DNA from: Gammaproteobacteria bacterium
Lineage (GTDB): Bacteria > Pseudomonadota > Gammaproteobacteria > SZUA-152
Direction of reading: 5' to 3'
Assembly: GCA_021647705.1 (NCBI GenBank)
Contig: JAKIUF010000009.1
Location: forward strand, 1 to 64,000
Length of the DNA stretch: 64,000 nt
This document shows, one piece after another, positions 53,619 to 63,772 of this stretch. The translations under genes and the position numbers were made by a program. Every line of letters begins with the position of its first letter. Position 1 is the first letter of the stretch. The notes under the pieces are model-generated. The model made no database searches, was not told the DNA's origin, and saw only the letters and a list, made by a program, of their open reading frames with translations.

Positions 53619-54847
53619 TGAAAATATTAATTTACGGGATTAATTTTTCGCCTGAATTAACCGGTATAGGGAAATATTCTGGTGAAATGGCGGCTTGGTT
53701 GACCTCTCGGGGGCACGAGGTTCGCGTGGTCACTGCTCCTCCCTACTATCCTGAGTGGAAAGTCGGTATAGGCTACTCTTCATTTCTCTATAAAATTGAA
53801 AGTTTGGATGAGTGCATGGTGTGGCGTTGCCCTGTGTGGGTACCTAAGGCTCCCAATGGTACAAAACGAATCATTCACCTGTTAAGTTTTTCGGTAAGTT
53901 CATTTCTTGTTTTATTGCGTCAAGCATTATGGAAGCCGAATGTTATTCTTTCTGTTGAACCCCCTTTGTTTTGTGCGCCGACTAACTTAATCGTTTCGAA
54001 ACTTTGTGGGGCGCGCTCATGGCTCCACGTCCAGGATTTTGAAGTGGATGCGGCCTTTGATCTAGGTGTTTTGTCGTCGCCACGCTTGCGTTGCATAGTG
54101 TCAAAAGTTGAGCGTTGGTTGATGATCAAGTTTGACAGAGTATCGACGATTTCTGATCAAATGCTAGTGCGGCTTGGGTCCAAGGGCGTTTTGCCGGGGA
54201 AGCAAGTGTTGTTTCCAAACTGGGCTGATATAGACCATATTCGTCCTCTTGATTCTTTGAGCATATATAGAGGACAGTTAGGCATATCAGCATCGAATAT
54301 TGTTTTTCTTTATTCCGGGAATATGGGTGAAAAGCAAGGGTTGGAAATCGTCGTTGAGGCGGCCCGCGAATTGGCTGATTGTAAAAATATTGTATTTGTG
54401 ATGTGTGGGCAGGGAGCCGCATACAGTCGTTTGCGTGATTTAGCCAGTGGACTTGAGAATATACACTGGTTACCCTTGCAGCCTTTGGATAAGTTGAATG
54501 ACTTGTTGAATATGGCGGATGTTCATTTGTTGCCGCAGAGAGCTGATGCTGCGGATTTGGTGATGCCTTCAAAGCTGACAGGAATGCTGGCGAGTGGTCG
54601 GCCTGTGTTGGCAACGGCTTTTGAGGGTACGCAAATTGCGAAGGTGCTTGAGCCATCCGGTGTGATTGTACCTCCCGAAGATGCTGGTCTTTTTGCGAAT
54701 GCGATGGTGAGTTTGGCAGAAAATACAGAACAACGTCAGCGATTGGGTGAAAATGCCCGAAACTATGCGGTAGAATTCCTTGGCCGTGATGCGGTATTGA
54801 CTCAGTTTGAAGCGGCTTTACTGGAATGTATTTCTCATAAAGAATAA
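53618..54847 (+). CDS. wcaI: WcaI-like GT4 glycosyltransferase
   Basis: 409 residues, near E. coli WcaI (407). Family start ILIYGINFSPELTGIGKYSG and TAPPYYPEWK, then ARSWLHVQDFEVDAAF, NWADIDHI and the C-terminal KLTGMLASGRPVLAT. The ancestral partner gmd lies upstream as a pseudogene and intact copies of gmd and fcl follow, so a fucosyltransferase role, as proposed for WcaI in colanic acid synthesis, is likely. Confidence 0.85.
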   Translation: MKILIYGINFSPELTGIGKYSGEMAAWLTSRGHEVRVVTAPPYYPEWKVGIGYSSFLYKIESLDECMVWRCPVWVPKAPNGTKRIIHLLSFSVSSFLVLLRQALWKPNVILSVEPPLFCAPTNLIVSKLCGARSWLHVQDFEVDAAFDLGVLSSPRLRCIVSKVERWLMIKFDRVSTISDQMLVRLGSKGVLPGKQVLFPNWADIDHIRPLDSLSIYRGQLGISASNIVFLYSGNMGEKQGLEIVVEAARELADCKNIVFVMCGQGAAYSRLRDLASGLENIHWLPLQPLDKLNDLLNMADVHLLPQRADAADLVMPSKLTGMLASGRPVLATAFEGTQIAKVLEPSGVIVPPEDAGLFANAMVSLAENTEQRQRLGENARNYAVEFLGRDAVLTQFEAALLECISHKE

Positions 54848-54875
54848 GTTTTAAACACTGGACAGGGGTTTTGGT

Positions 54876-55964
54876 TTGCCAAAAATAGCATTAATAACAG
54901 GTATTACAGGACAGGATGGAGCCTATCTGGCGGAGTTTCTGCTGGAAAAAGGGTATGAAGTTCACGGCATCAAGCGTCGTGCATCATCCTTTAACACTGA
55001 CCGTATTGATCATTTGTATCAAGACCCGCATGAAACAGACAGGAAGCTTATTCTGCATTACGGTGATTTGAGCGATTCAAGCAATTTGATTCGTATTGTT
55101 CAGCAGGTGCAGCCTGATGAAATATATAATCTTGGTGCGCAAAGTCATGTGGCTGTTTCTTTTGAAAGTCCGGAATATACCGCTGATACAGTGGGACTGG
55201 GTGTTTTGCGTGTGCTTGAAGCCATTCGTATTGCGGGGCTGGAAAAGAAAACCCGTTTTTATCAGGCATCTACTTCTGAATTGTATGGAGATGTCCGGGA
55301 AATACCTCAAAAAGAGACAACCCCATTTTACCCGCGTTCACCCTATGCGGTTGCCAAGCTGTACGCTTACTGGATTACGGTGAATTATCGTGAAGCCTAT
55401 GGCATGTATGCTTGTAACGGGATTTTATTTAATCATGAGTCACCCATCAGAGGTGAGACTTTCGTAACACGAAAAATTACCCGTGCATTGTCACGGGTCA
55501 GCCTGGGACTCCAGGATTGTCTTTATCTGGGTAATATGAATTCTTTGCGTGACTGGGGGCATGCGAAGGATTATGTGGAGATGCAATGGCTAATGTTGCA
55601 ACAGGATGAGCCGGAGGATTTTTGTATTGCGACCGGTGTACAATATTCTGTGCGGGACTTTGTGAATGCAGCTTATGGTCACTTGGGAAAGTTGATACGC
55701 TGGGAAGGTGAGGGCGTTGATGAGAAAGGCTATGATACTGAAACAGGGCAGTGCATTGTTGCTGTTGACCCACGTTATTTCCGGCCAACTGAGGTGGAGA
55801 CACTCTTGGGTGATCCAACCAAAGCAAGAGAAAAACTGGGTTGGGTACCTAAGGTTACCTTTGAAGAAATGGTGCATGAGATGATGGAAAATGATCTGGA
55901 ACTGGCAAAGCGCGATGCGTTAGTCACAGAACATGGATTCAAGGCATTTGATTACCATGAATGA
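54876..55964 (+). CDS. gmd: GDP-mannose 4,6-dehydratase
   Basis: 362 residues from a TTG start. Motifs: [54 protein letters not shown] with Thr/Glu, [19 protein letters not shown] with Tyr/Lys, and [14 protein letters not shown]. It produces GDP-4-keto-6-deoxymannose from the GDP-mannose made by ManC. It overlaps fcl by 8 nt. A decayed paralogue lies at 52796-53618. Confidence 0.95.
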   Translation: MPKIALITGITGQDGAYLAEFLLEKGYEVHGIKRRASSFNTDRIDHLYQDPHETDRKLILHYGDLSDSSNLIRIVQQVQPDEIYNLGAQSHVAVSFESPEYTADTVGLGVLRVLEAIRIAGLEKKTRFYQASTSELYGDVREIPQKETTPFYPRSPYAVAKLYAYWITVNYREAYGMYACNGILFNHESPIRGETFVTRKITRALSRVSLGLQDCLYLGNMNSLRDWGHAKDYVEMQWLMLQQDEPEDFCIATGVQYSVRDFVNAAYGHLGKLIRWEGEGVDEKGYDTETGQCIVAVDPRYFRPTEVETLLGDPTKAREKLGWVPKVTFEEMVHEMMENDLELAKRDALVTEHGFKAFDYHE

Positions 55965-56898
55965 GTGCGACAAGATTTATGTTGCTGGCCATCGTGGCTT
56001 GGTGGGGGCGGCAATCTGTCGAGTGCTCGAAAAACAGGGTTTTGGTAATATTGCCGCTCGCACCCGTGGCGAGCTGGATCTGACGAATCAATCAGCGGTT
56101 CTAACCTTCTTTGAGGCAGAACGCCCTGACTATGTGTTCCTGGCAGCAGCGAGAGTGGGGGGCATTCATGCGAATAATAGTTATCCCGCCGAGTTTATTC
56201 GTGACAATTTGCTGATTCAGACCAACATTATCGATGCGGCCTATCAAAATGGAACCCGGAAGTTACAGCTTCTTGGTTCATCATGTATTTACCCGAAACT
56301 TGCTCCACAGCCCATGAAAGAGGAGCATCTGCTCACCGGGGAGCTTGAGCCCACCAATGAATGGTATGCCGTTGCAAAGATAGCCGGTATCAAACAGTGC
56401 CAAGCCTACCGACGCCAATACGGTTTTGATGCTATTTCGTTGATGCCTACCAATCTTTACGGTATGGGTGATAATTTTGATTTGGAAAATTCCCATGTAG
56501 TACCGGCATTGCTTCGTAAATTTCACGAAGCCAAAGTGAGCGGGGCAGACAATGTGCAAGTTTGGGGAAGTGGAAACCCGCGTCGTGAGTTCCTGCACGT
56601 AGATGATTTGGCGGATGCAGCGGTTTACCTGATGAAAAATTATAGCGATGAAAGTATTGTTAATGTTGGAGTGGGTGAAGATGTCAGCATTCGTGAACTG
56701 GCTGAATTAATTGCCAGGGTGGTGGAGTTTGAGGGGGAATTGTGTTTTGATGCTAGCAAGCCAGACGGTGCGCCACGTAAGCTGTTGGATGTATCGAAGT
56801 TGAATGACATTGGTTGGCGGGCCAAAATCAATCTTGGCGAAGGGCTTTCGAGCACCTATCAGTGGTTTCTGGATAATCAATCTACACTCAGGGTGTAA
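55957..56898 (+). CDS. fcl: GDP-L-fucose synthase
   Basis: 313 residues from ATG 55957. Motifs: [58 protein letters not shown] and [20 protein letters not shown] with the catalytic Tyr/Lys. It epimerises and reduces the Gmd product to GDP-L-fucose. With manC and gmd it gives a complete route from mannose-1-phosphate to GDP-L-fucose. Confidence 0.95.
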   Translation: MNECDKIYVAGHRGLVGAAICRVLEKQGFGNIAARTRGELDLTNQSAVLTFFEAERPDYVFLAAARVGGIHANNSYPAEFIRDNLLIQTNIIDAAYQNGTRKLQLLGSSCIYPKLAPQPMKEEHLLTGELEPTNEWYAVAKIAGIKQCQAYRRQYGFDAISLMPTNLYGMGDNFDLENSHVVPALLRKFHEAKVSGADNVQVWGSGNPRREFLHVDDLADAAVYLMKNYSDESIVNVGVGEDVSIRELAELIARVVEFEGELCFDASKPDGAPRKLLDVSKLNDIGWRAKINLGEGLSSTYQWFLDNQSTLRV

Positions 56899-57010
56899 CT
56901 GTAATCATATCCCATAGTGTCAATTGTCAATAAATCATCATGTAGTACCAAAAATAGCACCAAAACAAGTATTGAGTGGGCTGGTATTTATTTCATACAC
57001 ACGCCATCAG

Positions 57011-57040
57011 GCTTCGCATATCTGGATATGACGAAGCTTT
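57011..57040 (+). terminator. Strong hairpin after fcl
   Basis: GCTTCG-CATATC-TG-GATATG-A-CGAAGC forms a 12-bp stem with one bulged A and a 2-nt loop centre, then TTT. It lies in the 228-nt gap between fcl and the wcaJ-like gene and may be a terminator or attenuator that separates the fucose genes from the initiating transferase. The T-run is short. Confidence 0.55.
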
Positions 57041-57126
57041 CATCGTGATAGTTGAGCTTCCGGTATATTCAGTCTACATTTAGTTACAATTATCGAGTTC
57101 GGAAGTTGTTAGGGAGCGGAGGTAAA

Positions 57127-58536
57127 GTGCTACCAAGAGGGTTACTGAAAGAGTACGCCAGCGTGCTTTCGTTTGTCGCGCGCGTATTTGACGTGCTTTG
57201 TATTTTGCTTGGGGCATTGCTGGCATACACTTGGCGCTTTGATCACTGGCCGATGCCTGCCAATTATCAGATGGCCATTTTGCTGGGCGTTCTGTTTACC
57301 CTCATGTTTTTTTCGGTTTCCGGTGTCTATGGCTCCTGGCGTGGCAAGAGTTGGCTGCATCAGGCGCAAACAATTACGTTGGCATGGTTTAGCGTGGTTG
57401 CACTCCTTATTATCGTCGCATTTTTAACGAAAACCGGTACACTTTTTTCTCGCCAATGGATGGTGGTCTGGGTGATTTCTGCCTGGAGTTTACTGCTGTT
57501 GTTTCGTTTTTCGTTAACCATCATTCTTCGCGCCATGCGCAAAAAGGGCTGGAATCATAAACGAATTATCATTGTTGGTGCCGGTAGTCTGGGGCAGAGT
57601 GTGGCGCAGAATATCCTGGATGCTGATTGGACCGGGCTTGAAGTGGTGGGTTTTTTGGATGATGGTGAGTCCTTGCGTGGCCATTGGATAAAAGGTGTGG
57701 AAGTGTTGGGGGGTGCGGGTAAGGCCAATCTGGCGATACAGCAAAAATCAGCAGATGAAATCTGGCTGGCATTGCCATTGAAAGCTGAAGACAGAGTGAA
57801 AGAGATTCTGTACGATTTACGGCACAGTACCGCCACCATTCGATTTGTGCCGGGTATCTTCGGATTCCGTCTGCTTAATCACTCGGTGACGGATGTGGCA
57901 GGAATGGCGGTGATGGATTTGAGTGCCAGTCCCATGGTGGGTCTTAACCGTGCCATAAAAGCGGTGGAAGACCGGGTGTTAGCACTGCTTATTCTGGTTC
58001 TGATCAGCCCGCTGTTGGCTTTTGTCGCACTGGGGGTGAAATTCAGTTCTCCTGGACCAATGCTTTTCAAGCAAAAGCGTCATGGCTGGGATGGCAAGCC
58101 CATCAAGATTTACAAATTTCGTTCCATGGTGGTGCATTGCGAGGATGGAGACACGGTGACCCAGGCCCGGAAGTGTGACTATCGCATTACAAAATTCGGT
58201 GCTTTTCTACGCCGTACCAGTCTGGATGAGTTGCCTCAGTTTGTGAATGTTTTGCAGGGGAAAATGTCTATTGTTGGTCCCCGTCCTCATGCCATCGCTC
58301 ATAATGAGCAATACAAAGATCAAATTGAAGCCTACATGCTGCGCCACAAGGTTAAACCAGGTATTACTGGTTGGGCACAAGTGAATGGCTGGCGTGGCGA
58401 AACAGATACTCTGGACAAGATGAGAAAACGGGTTGAATATGATCTGTATTACATTGAAAACTGGTCTCTGTGGTTCGACATTAAAATAATCATTCGCACG
58501 GTGTTTACCGGTTTCACGAATAAAAATGCCTACTGA
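57127..58536 (+). CDS. wcaJ: Undecaprenyl-phosphate sugar-1-phosphate transferase (WcaJ type)
   Basis: 469 residues from GTG 57127, preferred because AGGGAGCGGAGG lies just upstream and the length then fits WcaJ (464); a TTG at 57052 would add 25 residues. Four N-terminal helices (about 15-125), a CoA-binding-like domain (ILADWTGLEVVGFLDDGE part), a fifth helix and the catalytic polyprenyl transferase domain: VEDRVLALLILVLISPLLA, FKQKRHGWDGKPIKIYKFRS and DELPQFVNVLQGKMSIVGPR. It starts the repeat unit, probably with glucose-1-phosphate. Confidence 0.9.
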   Translation: MLPRGLLKEYASVLSFVARVFDVLCILLGALLAYTWRFDHWPMPANYQMAILLGVLFTLMFFSVSGVYGSWRGKSWLHQAQTITLAWFSVVALLIIVAFLTKTGTLFSRQWMVVWVISAWSLLLLFRFSLTIILRAMRKKGWNHKRIIIVGAGSLGQSVAQNILDADWTGLEVVGFLDDGESLRGHWIKGVEVLGGAGKANLAIQQKSADEIWLALPLKAEDRVKEILYDLRHSTATIRFVPGIFGFRLLNHSVTDVAGMAVMDLSASPMVGLNRAIKAVEDRVLALLILVLISPLLAFVALGVKFSSPGPMLFKQKRHGWDGKPIKIYKFRSMVVHCEDGDTVTQARKCDYRITKFGAFLRRTSLDELPQFVNVLQGKMSIVGPRPHAIAHNEQYKDQIEAYMLRHKVKPGITGWAQVNGWRGETDTLDKMRKRVEYDLYYIENWSLWFDIKIIIRTVFTGFTNKNAY

Positions 58537-58978
58537 GCAGGATGTTCTTTTGGGGCGAAACACCGATTTATTATTTCCCGTAAGTCCGAACAGTTTCCAG
58601 TTACTCCCACTGTGGTTAACGATTGGCTGGGGCTTGATTGCGCTAATTGTCTATCTCTCCCTGACCGCCAGTCCGCCGGAAGTTTTTGAATTTGCTTTTG
58701 CAGATAAGCTGAAACATTTGTTTGCTTACAGTGTGTTAATGGGTTGGTTTACTCAGCTTTATCCTTCATTGAAAGCACGGCGGGTGTGGGCATTGGCTCT
58801 TTTCCTGCTAGGTGTGGCGGTGGAATTTATACAGGGCTGGAGCGGTTACCGGTTTTTTGATGTCGCCGATATGGCAGCGAATTCGCTTGGTGTGCTGCTG
58901 GGTTGGTGGTTAAGCACCAAGTGGCTGGCAGGCAGTTTGTTACGTGTTGATAGTGTGCTGTCACGATGGTCGAAATAG
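58526..58978 (+). CDS. VanZ-like membrane protein
   Basis: 150 residues with about four transmembrane helices. Typical VanZ features: ADKLKHLFAYSVLMGWFTQL, VAVEFIQGWSGYRFFDVADM and AANSLGVLLGWWL. VanZ-like proteins are frequent in polysaccharide loci of proteobacteria but their role is unproven. It overlaps the wcaJ gene by 11 nt and seems to be the last gene of the locus. Confidence 0.85.
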   Translation: MPTEQDVLLGRNTDLLFPVSPNSFQLLPLWLTIGWGLIALIVYLSLTASPPEVFEFAFADKLKHLFAYSVLMGWFTQLYPSLKARRVWALALFLLGVAVEFIQGWSGYRFFDVADMAANSLGVLLGWWLSTKWLAGSLLRVDSVLSRWSK

Positions 58979-59051
58979 ATGTTTCAGTTTGTCTGCAATA
59001 GTTCGCACATTTGAGCCCCAATCCAGCGCATACAGAATAGTTAGAAATGTT

Positions 59052-60248
59052 CTAAACATTGCTCAGGAAATGTTGAAACAGCTCAGGATTTTGTTGCTTG
59101 AGTTGGGTACGCAAGACCATGGTATTGTCGCTCCCGCTTTCCGCACGGGATTGCATACGCTCCTGTTGTAGCTGGTACAGGGTGATATAGCTGGCAGGGC
59201 AAGCAACTTCGGACATTGACTCAGGCTCAGGCAATTGTTTAATCAAGCCTGGTTTTGTTAACAACAGCCAAGCCGGAAAAGCCTGCACGGGCATTTCCGG
59301 TTCCAGTTCCAGGAAGTGTATCCATTGTTGACGCAGTGCGTGGTCGTTGCTGGATTCGAAAATATCGCATTGTTCCGGGAACTGCCAGCACAGCTTAAAC
59401 CAGCCCAGCAAGGCTTCAGGCTTTTGGTGCAGGTACTCACAGGCCCGGGCGTGACGCAGCAATAACACAGCATCGGTATGCCAGTGAGACTCGTTTTCCA
59501 CCGCATGACATACCGTTTCCCAATCCATTGACTGACTGGCGGTATAGCTGAGATGCAATGTGGGTTGTGCGTTTTGATAAGGCTGATCTTGCAGGGCGGC
59601 AGACAAACGTCGCCACAGCGGAATCAGCAGGTTGCGGCTGTTTTTCCCCAACAGGCTTTTAGCCAATGGAATCAACGTTTGTTGCAACATCTGCATGTCT
59701 GTGGCGGCATCATCAGTCGGTGTGTTGAGGCCTTCTGCTGCTTCGACCAGATATTCCAGTTCACCTAAACGCACATGATCGGGTGCGGTGTCATAAAGCT
59801 GTTCCAACAAACGCCGTGACTCTGCGGGGTTACGATCAATCAACGCCTGGGTAATACCGTTAAACAGACTGGTGGCCGGAGCATCGGTGAACAGGTCCAT
59901 TTGAGGCTGATCTTCAGGTTTATGGTAACGCTGATGGAAACATTGATTCAGAGTGTTGTTTTGACTGAAGCGTAATTGCTGTGTGTTGTTGTCAGACCAG
60001 GAATGGTAGGTAACGGCTTCTGTCTTCCAGCCCCGGCGTTGCAGATAGTCAGCGGCTTGCATCAATTGTTGTTTAATATGTTCATGGTCACCAAACAGCG
60101 TCTCGTCGAGATAGCCGAATTCGCCATTGCGCCAGGCTTCGTAGTCCGCATAGAGCAGGCGGCCTTCCTGTAACAAAAATTCCAGGGGTAAATATTCGCC
60201 TTGCTCCAGTAAGAGTTGATCAACCTGATGTTGGATGTCTTGAGTCAT
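59052..60248 (-). CDS. Helical repeat protein next to the SNF2 helicase
   Basis: A 398-residue cytoplasmic protein without signal peptide or membrane segments. It is rich in Leu, Gln and His and has TPR-like helical periodicity (for example ESRRLLEQLYDTAPDHVRLG and ARACEYLHQKPEALLGWFKL). No catalytic motif. It lies 98 nt downstream of the SNF2 gene on the same strand and is probably co-transcribed. A helper or adaptor role for the helicase is inferred only from proximity. Confidence 0.65.
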   Translation of the reverse strand: MTQDIQHQVDQLLLEQGEYLPLEFLLQEGRLLYADYEAWRNGEFGYLDETLFGDHEHIKQQLMQAADYLQRRGWKTEAVTYHSWSDNNTQQLRFSQNNTLNQCFHQRYHKPEDQPQMDLFTDAPATSLFNGITQALIDRNPAESRRLLEQLYDTAPDHVRLGELEYLVEAAEGLNTPTDDAATDMQMLQQTLIPLAKSLLGKNSRNLLIPLWRRLSAALQDQPYQNAQPTLHLSYTASQSMDWETVCHAVENESHWHTDAVLLLRHARACEYLHQKPEALLGWFKLCWQFPEQCDIFESSNDHALRQQWIHFLELEPEMPVQAFPAWLLLTKPGLIKQLPEPESMSEVACPASYITLYQLQQERMQSRAESGSDNTMVLRTQLKQQNPELFQHFLSNV

Positions 60249-60346
60249 TGTGATGTGCTTTTTGAGAGAATGTTGATTTTGTTTCGGTATGTATTTTTAC
60301 GCGGAACGCAGGAGCGAGGTAATGTCGCCATTTTTTTGTTGAGTGC

Positions 60347-63300
60347 TCAGTCTCCACCCAGTGGTTGAAACAATGCTTCCAGGTCTTGTTCATTCCATTG
60401 GGCTTCATTTTGGCCATCGTCTTGATACAGCCCATCGGCCAATGCTTGTTTGCGTTGCTGCATCGCCTGAATTTTTTCTTCCAGAGTGCCTTCACAAATA
60501 AACTTGTAAACGAACACAGCCTGTTGCTGACCGATGCGATGAGCACGGTCGGTAGCCTGACGTTCCACCGCAGGGTTCCACCAGGGATCGTAGTGGATGA
60601 CGGTATCGGCGGTGGTAAGGTTGAGACCCACGCCACCGGCCTTGAGACTGATAAGAAACAGCGGTACCTTGCCGTCCTGAAAGTTTTTCACCGGAGTCTC
60701 CCGGTCACGAGTCTGACCAGTGAGTTTTACATAGTCGATATTGGCTTTTTTTAATTCGTCTTCGATAAATCCCAGCATGGTAGTGAACTGGGAGAACAGC
60801 AAAATACGCCGACCTTCTTCGACCATCTCTGGCAGCAGCTCCATGAGCATTTCTAGTTTGGCGTTTTTGTTAACATCATTTGCCTTGTCTATTTTCACCA
60901 GACGCGGGTCGCAACACACTTGCCGCAGTTTCAACAGAGCATCCAGCACCACGATGTGACTGCGCCCCATTCCCTGGCGCTCGATTTCTTCGCGTACCCG
61001 GCGATGCATGGCCAGACGCACAGTCTCGTAAAGCTCACGCTGTTTGCCCTCCAGCATGACAGTCTGGATGATCTCGGTTTTTGGGGGCAGTTCCGTAGCC
61101 ACCTGCTGTTTGGTGCGGCGTAACAAAAAAGGGCGAACGCGGCGGCTAAGGCGTTCTGCGGTAGCTTCGCTTTCGTGTTTTTCGATGGGCGAGCGGAAGA
61201 AACGACGGAATTGTTTGTGATCTCCCAGCAGGCCGGGCAATAAAAAATCGAACAGGGACCACAGCTCACCCAGGTGGTTCTCCATGGGTGTGCCGGTGAG
61301 GCACAGGCGGTGGCGGGCGTTGATGTCTCGTGCGACACGCCCGGCCTGCGCCTTGGGGTTTTTGATGACCTGTGCCTCATCCAGAATCAACAAATGATAA
61401 TCGTGTGCCAACAATGTGCTTTTATCGCGTGCCAGCAAGGGATAGGTGGTAATGATCAGATCGTGGTCGGCAATGGCCGGGAAGTGCTGCTTGCGTTGCG
61501 GACCATGTAAAACCAGCACCTTGAGTGCTGGTGCAAAGCGCTCGGTCTCGTGACGCCAGTTAAACATCAGGCTGGTGGGGGCAATTACCAGACTGGGACG
61601 GTTAGCACGTCCAGCTTCTTTCTCCAGTAATAAATGAGCCAATGCCTGCACCGTTTTACCCAGCCCCATATCGTCAGCAAGAATGCCCGCCAGTTGATAT
61701 TCACGCAGAAATTGCAGCCAGTTCAAGCCCTGTTGTTGATAGGGACGCAAGGTTGCGGTCAGCCCCGTGGGGGGAGTGACTTCGGGAATGCCGTCCAGAT
61801 CACGCAGGCGTTGTACCAGTTGTTGTACATCGTCGTCCCCTAGCCATTGTAGGGGAATACCGTCTCCGTCCTGATTCAATGTACTGAATTGCGCTAGCTG
61901 AATACGACTAAGGCGCAGATTTTGATGATCGGTTGAATGCGTGTTGTGGTAAATCTCCAGCAGGGTTTCTAGCAATGGCAACACTTTTGCGGCAGGCAGA
62001 CTTAGCAGGCGTTCTTCATTTTCCGCGTTGTCAAACGGAATGATGAAATGCTCGGTGGTGATTTCTTTCGCATCAGGCAAGCCACGAGGGAAATTGCTGA
62101 GAAAATTCAGCAGAATCGGCAGCAGGTCGATGTGCTGGCCATCTACCTCCACCCCCAACTCCATATCGAACCAGTCCTGCTGTTCTAGCTTTTTGACATC
62201 ACAGGTCCAGCGACTGGCTTCGGTTAGTTGATAGCGGAAGTTATCGTATTCGATACGCCAACCCTGGGCGCGCAGGACGGGGAGATCATCCATCTGAAAA
62301 CTCAACCAGGCTTCGGCATCGTCATCTTCAAATCGGCTGCCGAGAAAAAAGCAATCCTCACTGGTGGTGAAATCCGGATCATCGTCCTCGTCAAAGCCCA
62401 GTTTGCGCAATTGTTTCACTGTGGCCTGTTCCACATTTTCATCGCGCTGTATGTGAATGAGCCGACCGTTGCTGATGCAGGTGGAAGGTGCATCACGGCT
62501 GATTTTCATGTCGTTGCCATCATCATCTTTATAAGCAAAACTGAGGTAGGCAGAGTCACTGGATTCGGTCCACTCATCGAACATGGGAGGCTCATCCTCT
62601 GTGGTCAGACGCAAGCAGGGCACAGGTTTGACTGGAGGCAGGGTCTCGATTTCCAACACTTGCAGAGGCGGGATCATGGAATCCGGCCATGTTTCAAGCA
62701 AGTCTTTGTTGGTTTTTGCAGCCTGTTCTGGTGGCATCGGAGCCATCGTCATCAATTTATGGATAAGATCCACAGGCAAATTGTTGAGCAAAGGCCCGCA
62801 CTCACCTGTTTCATCGTCGAAATACCAGGGCGAAGACAAAGGCAGCAGGCTATCGGCCTCAGGGGTGATTTGCCATTCTCCCCGCTGATAACCGAAATCA
62901 TCCATTGCCCAGTGAAAATCAAGCTGGCGCTCTGCTCCCTGACTGAGCAGCGTACCCCATTCGACACTGTCAAAATAACAACGCCCAGTGTCGAGTATAT
63001 CCTCCAAAATGTGTATGGATTGCGGCCCGGCAAGCAGGAAAGTGCCTGCATCAGCTGCACATGGCAGCTGATTCAGGGTATCCATCAGCGCCAGATCAAC
63101 AGAATCCAGAAACCGGGGCGGCGTGCGACTCATTGCCCGGCCAGGGTTAAAGGAACGGCCAGTGGAATAACCGCCATATTTTAAATGACGAGCGACAATG
63201 GTTTTCACCTGTAAAGTGTCTTCATCATCAAGTTCCAGAAGATAAAGCAGCACCTGCTGGGTATCTGTCGGTTTAGCAGTTGCTTTTTTGTGCGTTTTTT

Positions 63301-63652
63301 TCAAAGGCTTTCTGGACGACTGATTGATAAACCCGGATATTGCAACATCCGTATTGCCGGGCAGCATCTGTCGGTCATCCAGTGCCTGCAACAACGTCGC
63401 AACCACGTGCATACAATTTTGTTTTTTCTTACAACTGCATTCACCATTGATGGTGAGCGTATTCTGCTCATGTCTGGTGCGTACATACACCCGCAAAGAG
63501 TGTTTGCTGGCTTGTGGTATAACCGCGGTAATCAGCTCACCATCGTGCTGGATATTGAGTGCTGTTATCTGGTTGTCGGTGAATAACCGCCAGCCCTCGG
63601 TAAAATGCGCCGCAGAAAAATGCGTTGTAATGTCCGTCAGGGTAAATATCAT
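60347..63652 (-). CDS. SWIM zinc finger-SNF2 family helicase
   Basis: 1101 residues. SWIM finger at residues 72-82 (CSCKKKQNCMH, CxC-x5-CxH). The C-terminal two-lobe SNF2 ATPase starts near residue 635: LRPYQQQGLNWLQFLREYQL, Walker A DDMGLGKTVQAL (about 658), Walker B LLILDEAQVIKN (about 757, DEAQ rather than DEAH), LTGTPMENHLGELWSL, LFSQFTTMLGFIEDEL and ATDRAHRIGQQQAV. These bacterial RapA/SNF2 proteins remodel nucleoprotein with ATP; targets are unknown. It diverges from the membrane gene at 63773. Confidence 0.92.
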   Translation of the reverse strand: MIFTLTDITTHFSAAHFTEGWRLFTDNQITALNIQHDGELITAVIPQASKHSLRVYVRTRHEQNTLTINGECSCKKKQNCMHVVATLLQALDDRQMLPGNTDVAISGFINQSSRKPLKKTHKKATAKPTDTQQVLLYLLELDDEDTLQVKTIVARHLKYGGYSTGRSFNPGRAMSRTPPRFLDSVDLALMDTLNQLPCAADAGTFLLAGPQSIHILEDILDTGRCYFDSVEWGTLLSQGAERQLDFHWAMDDFGYQRGEWQITPEADSLLPLSSPWYFDDETGECGPLLNNLPVDLIHKLMTMAPMPPEQAAKTNKDLLETWPDSMIPPLQVLEIETLPPVKPVPCLRLTTEDEPPMFDEWTESSDSAYLSFAYKDDDGNDMKISRDAPSTCISNGRLIHIQRDENVEQATVKQLRKLGFDEDDDPDFTTSEDCFFLGSRFEDDDAEAWLSFQMDDLPVLRAQGWRIEYDNFRYQLTEASRWTCDVKKLEQQDWFDMELGVEVDGQHIDLLPILLNFLSNFPRGLPDAKEITTEHFIIPFDNAENEERLLSLPAAKVLPLLETLLEIYHNTHSTDHQNLRLSRIQLAQFSTLNQDGDGIPLQWLGDDDVQQLVQRLRDLDGIPEVTPPTGLTATLRPYQQQGLNWLQFLREYQLAGILADDMGLGKTVQALAHLLLEKEAGRANRPSLVIAPTSLMFNWRHETERFAPALKVLVLHGPQRKQHFPAIADHDLIITTYPLLARDKSTLLAHDYHLLILDEAQVIKNPKAQAGRVARDINARHRLCLTGTPMENHLGELWSLFDFLLPGLLGDHKQFRRFFRSPIEKHESEATAERLSRRVRPFLLRRTKQQVATELPPKTEIIQTVMLEGKQRELYETVRLAMHRRVREEIERQGMGRSHIVVLDALLKLRQVCCDPRLVKIDKANDVNKNAKLEMLMELLPEMVEEGRRILLFSQFTTMLGFIEDELKKANIDYVKLTGQTRDRETPVKNFQDGKVPLFLISLKAGGVGLNLTTADTVIHYDPWWNPAVERQATDRAHRIGQQQAVFVYKFICEGTLEEKIQAMQQRKQALADGLYQDDGQNEAQWNEQDLEALFQPLGGD

Positions 63653-63772
63653 GCGCGTATTGTAACGCTAAAATTCTGCCAGATTAATCATCAGCCGTTG
63701 ATACTGTTTTTCTGCCCGCATCACCCCTAGAATAGGGCACGTTTTTGACTTTTATTCATTACAGGATATCCA

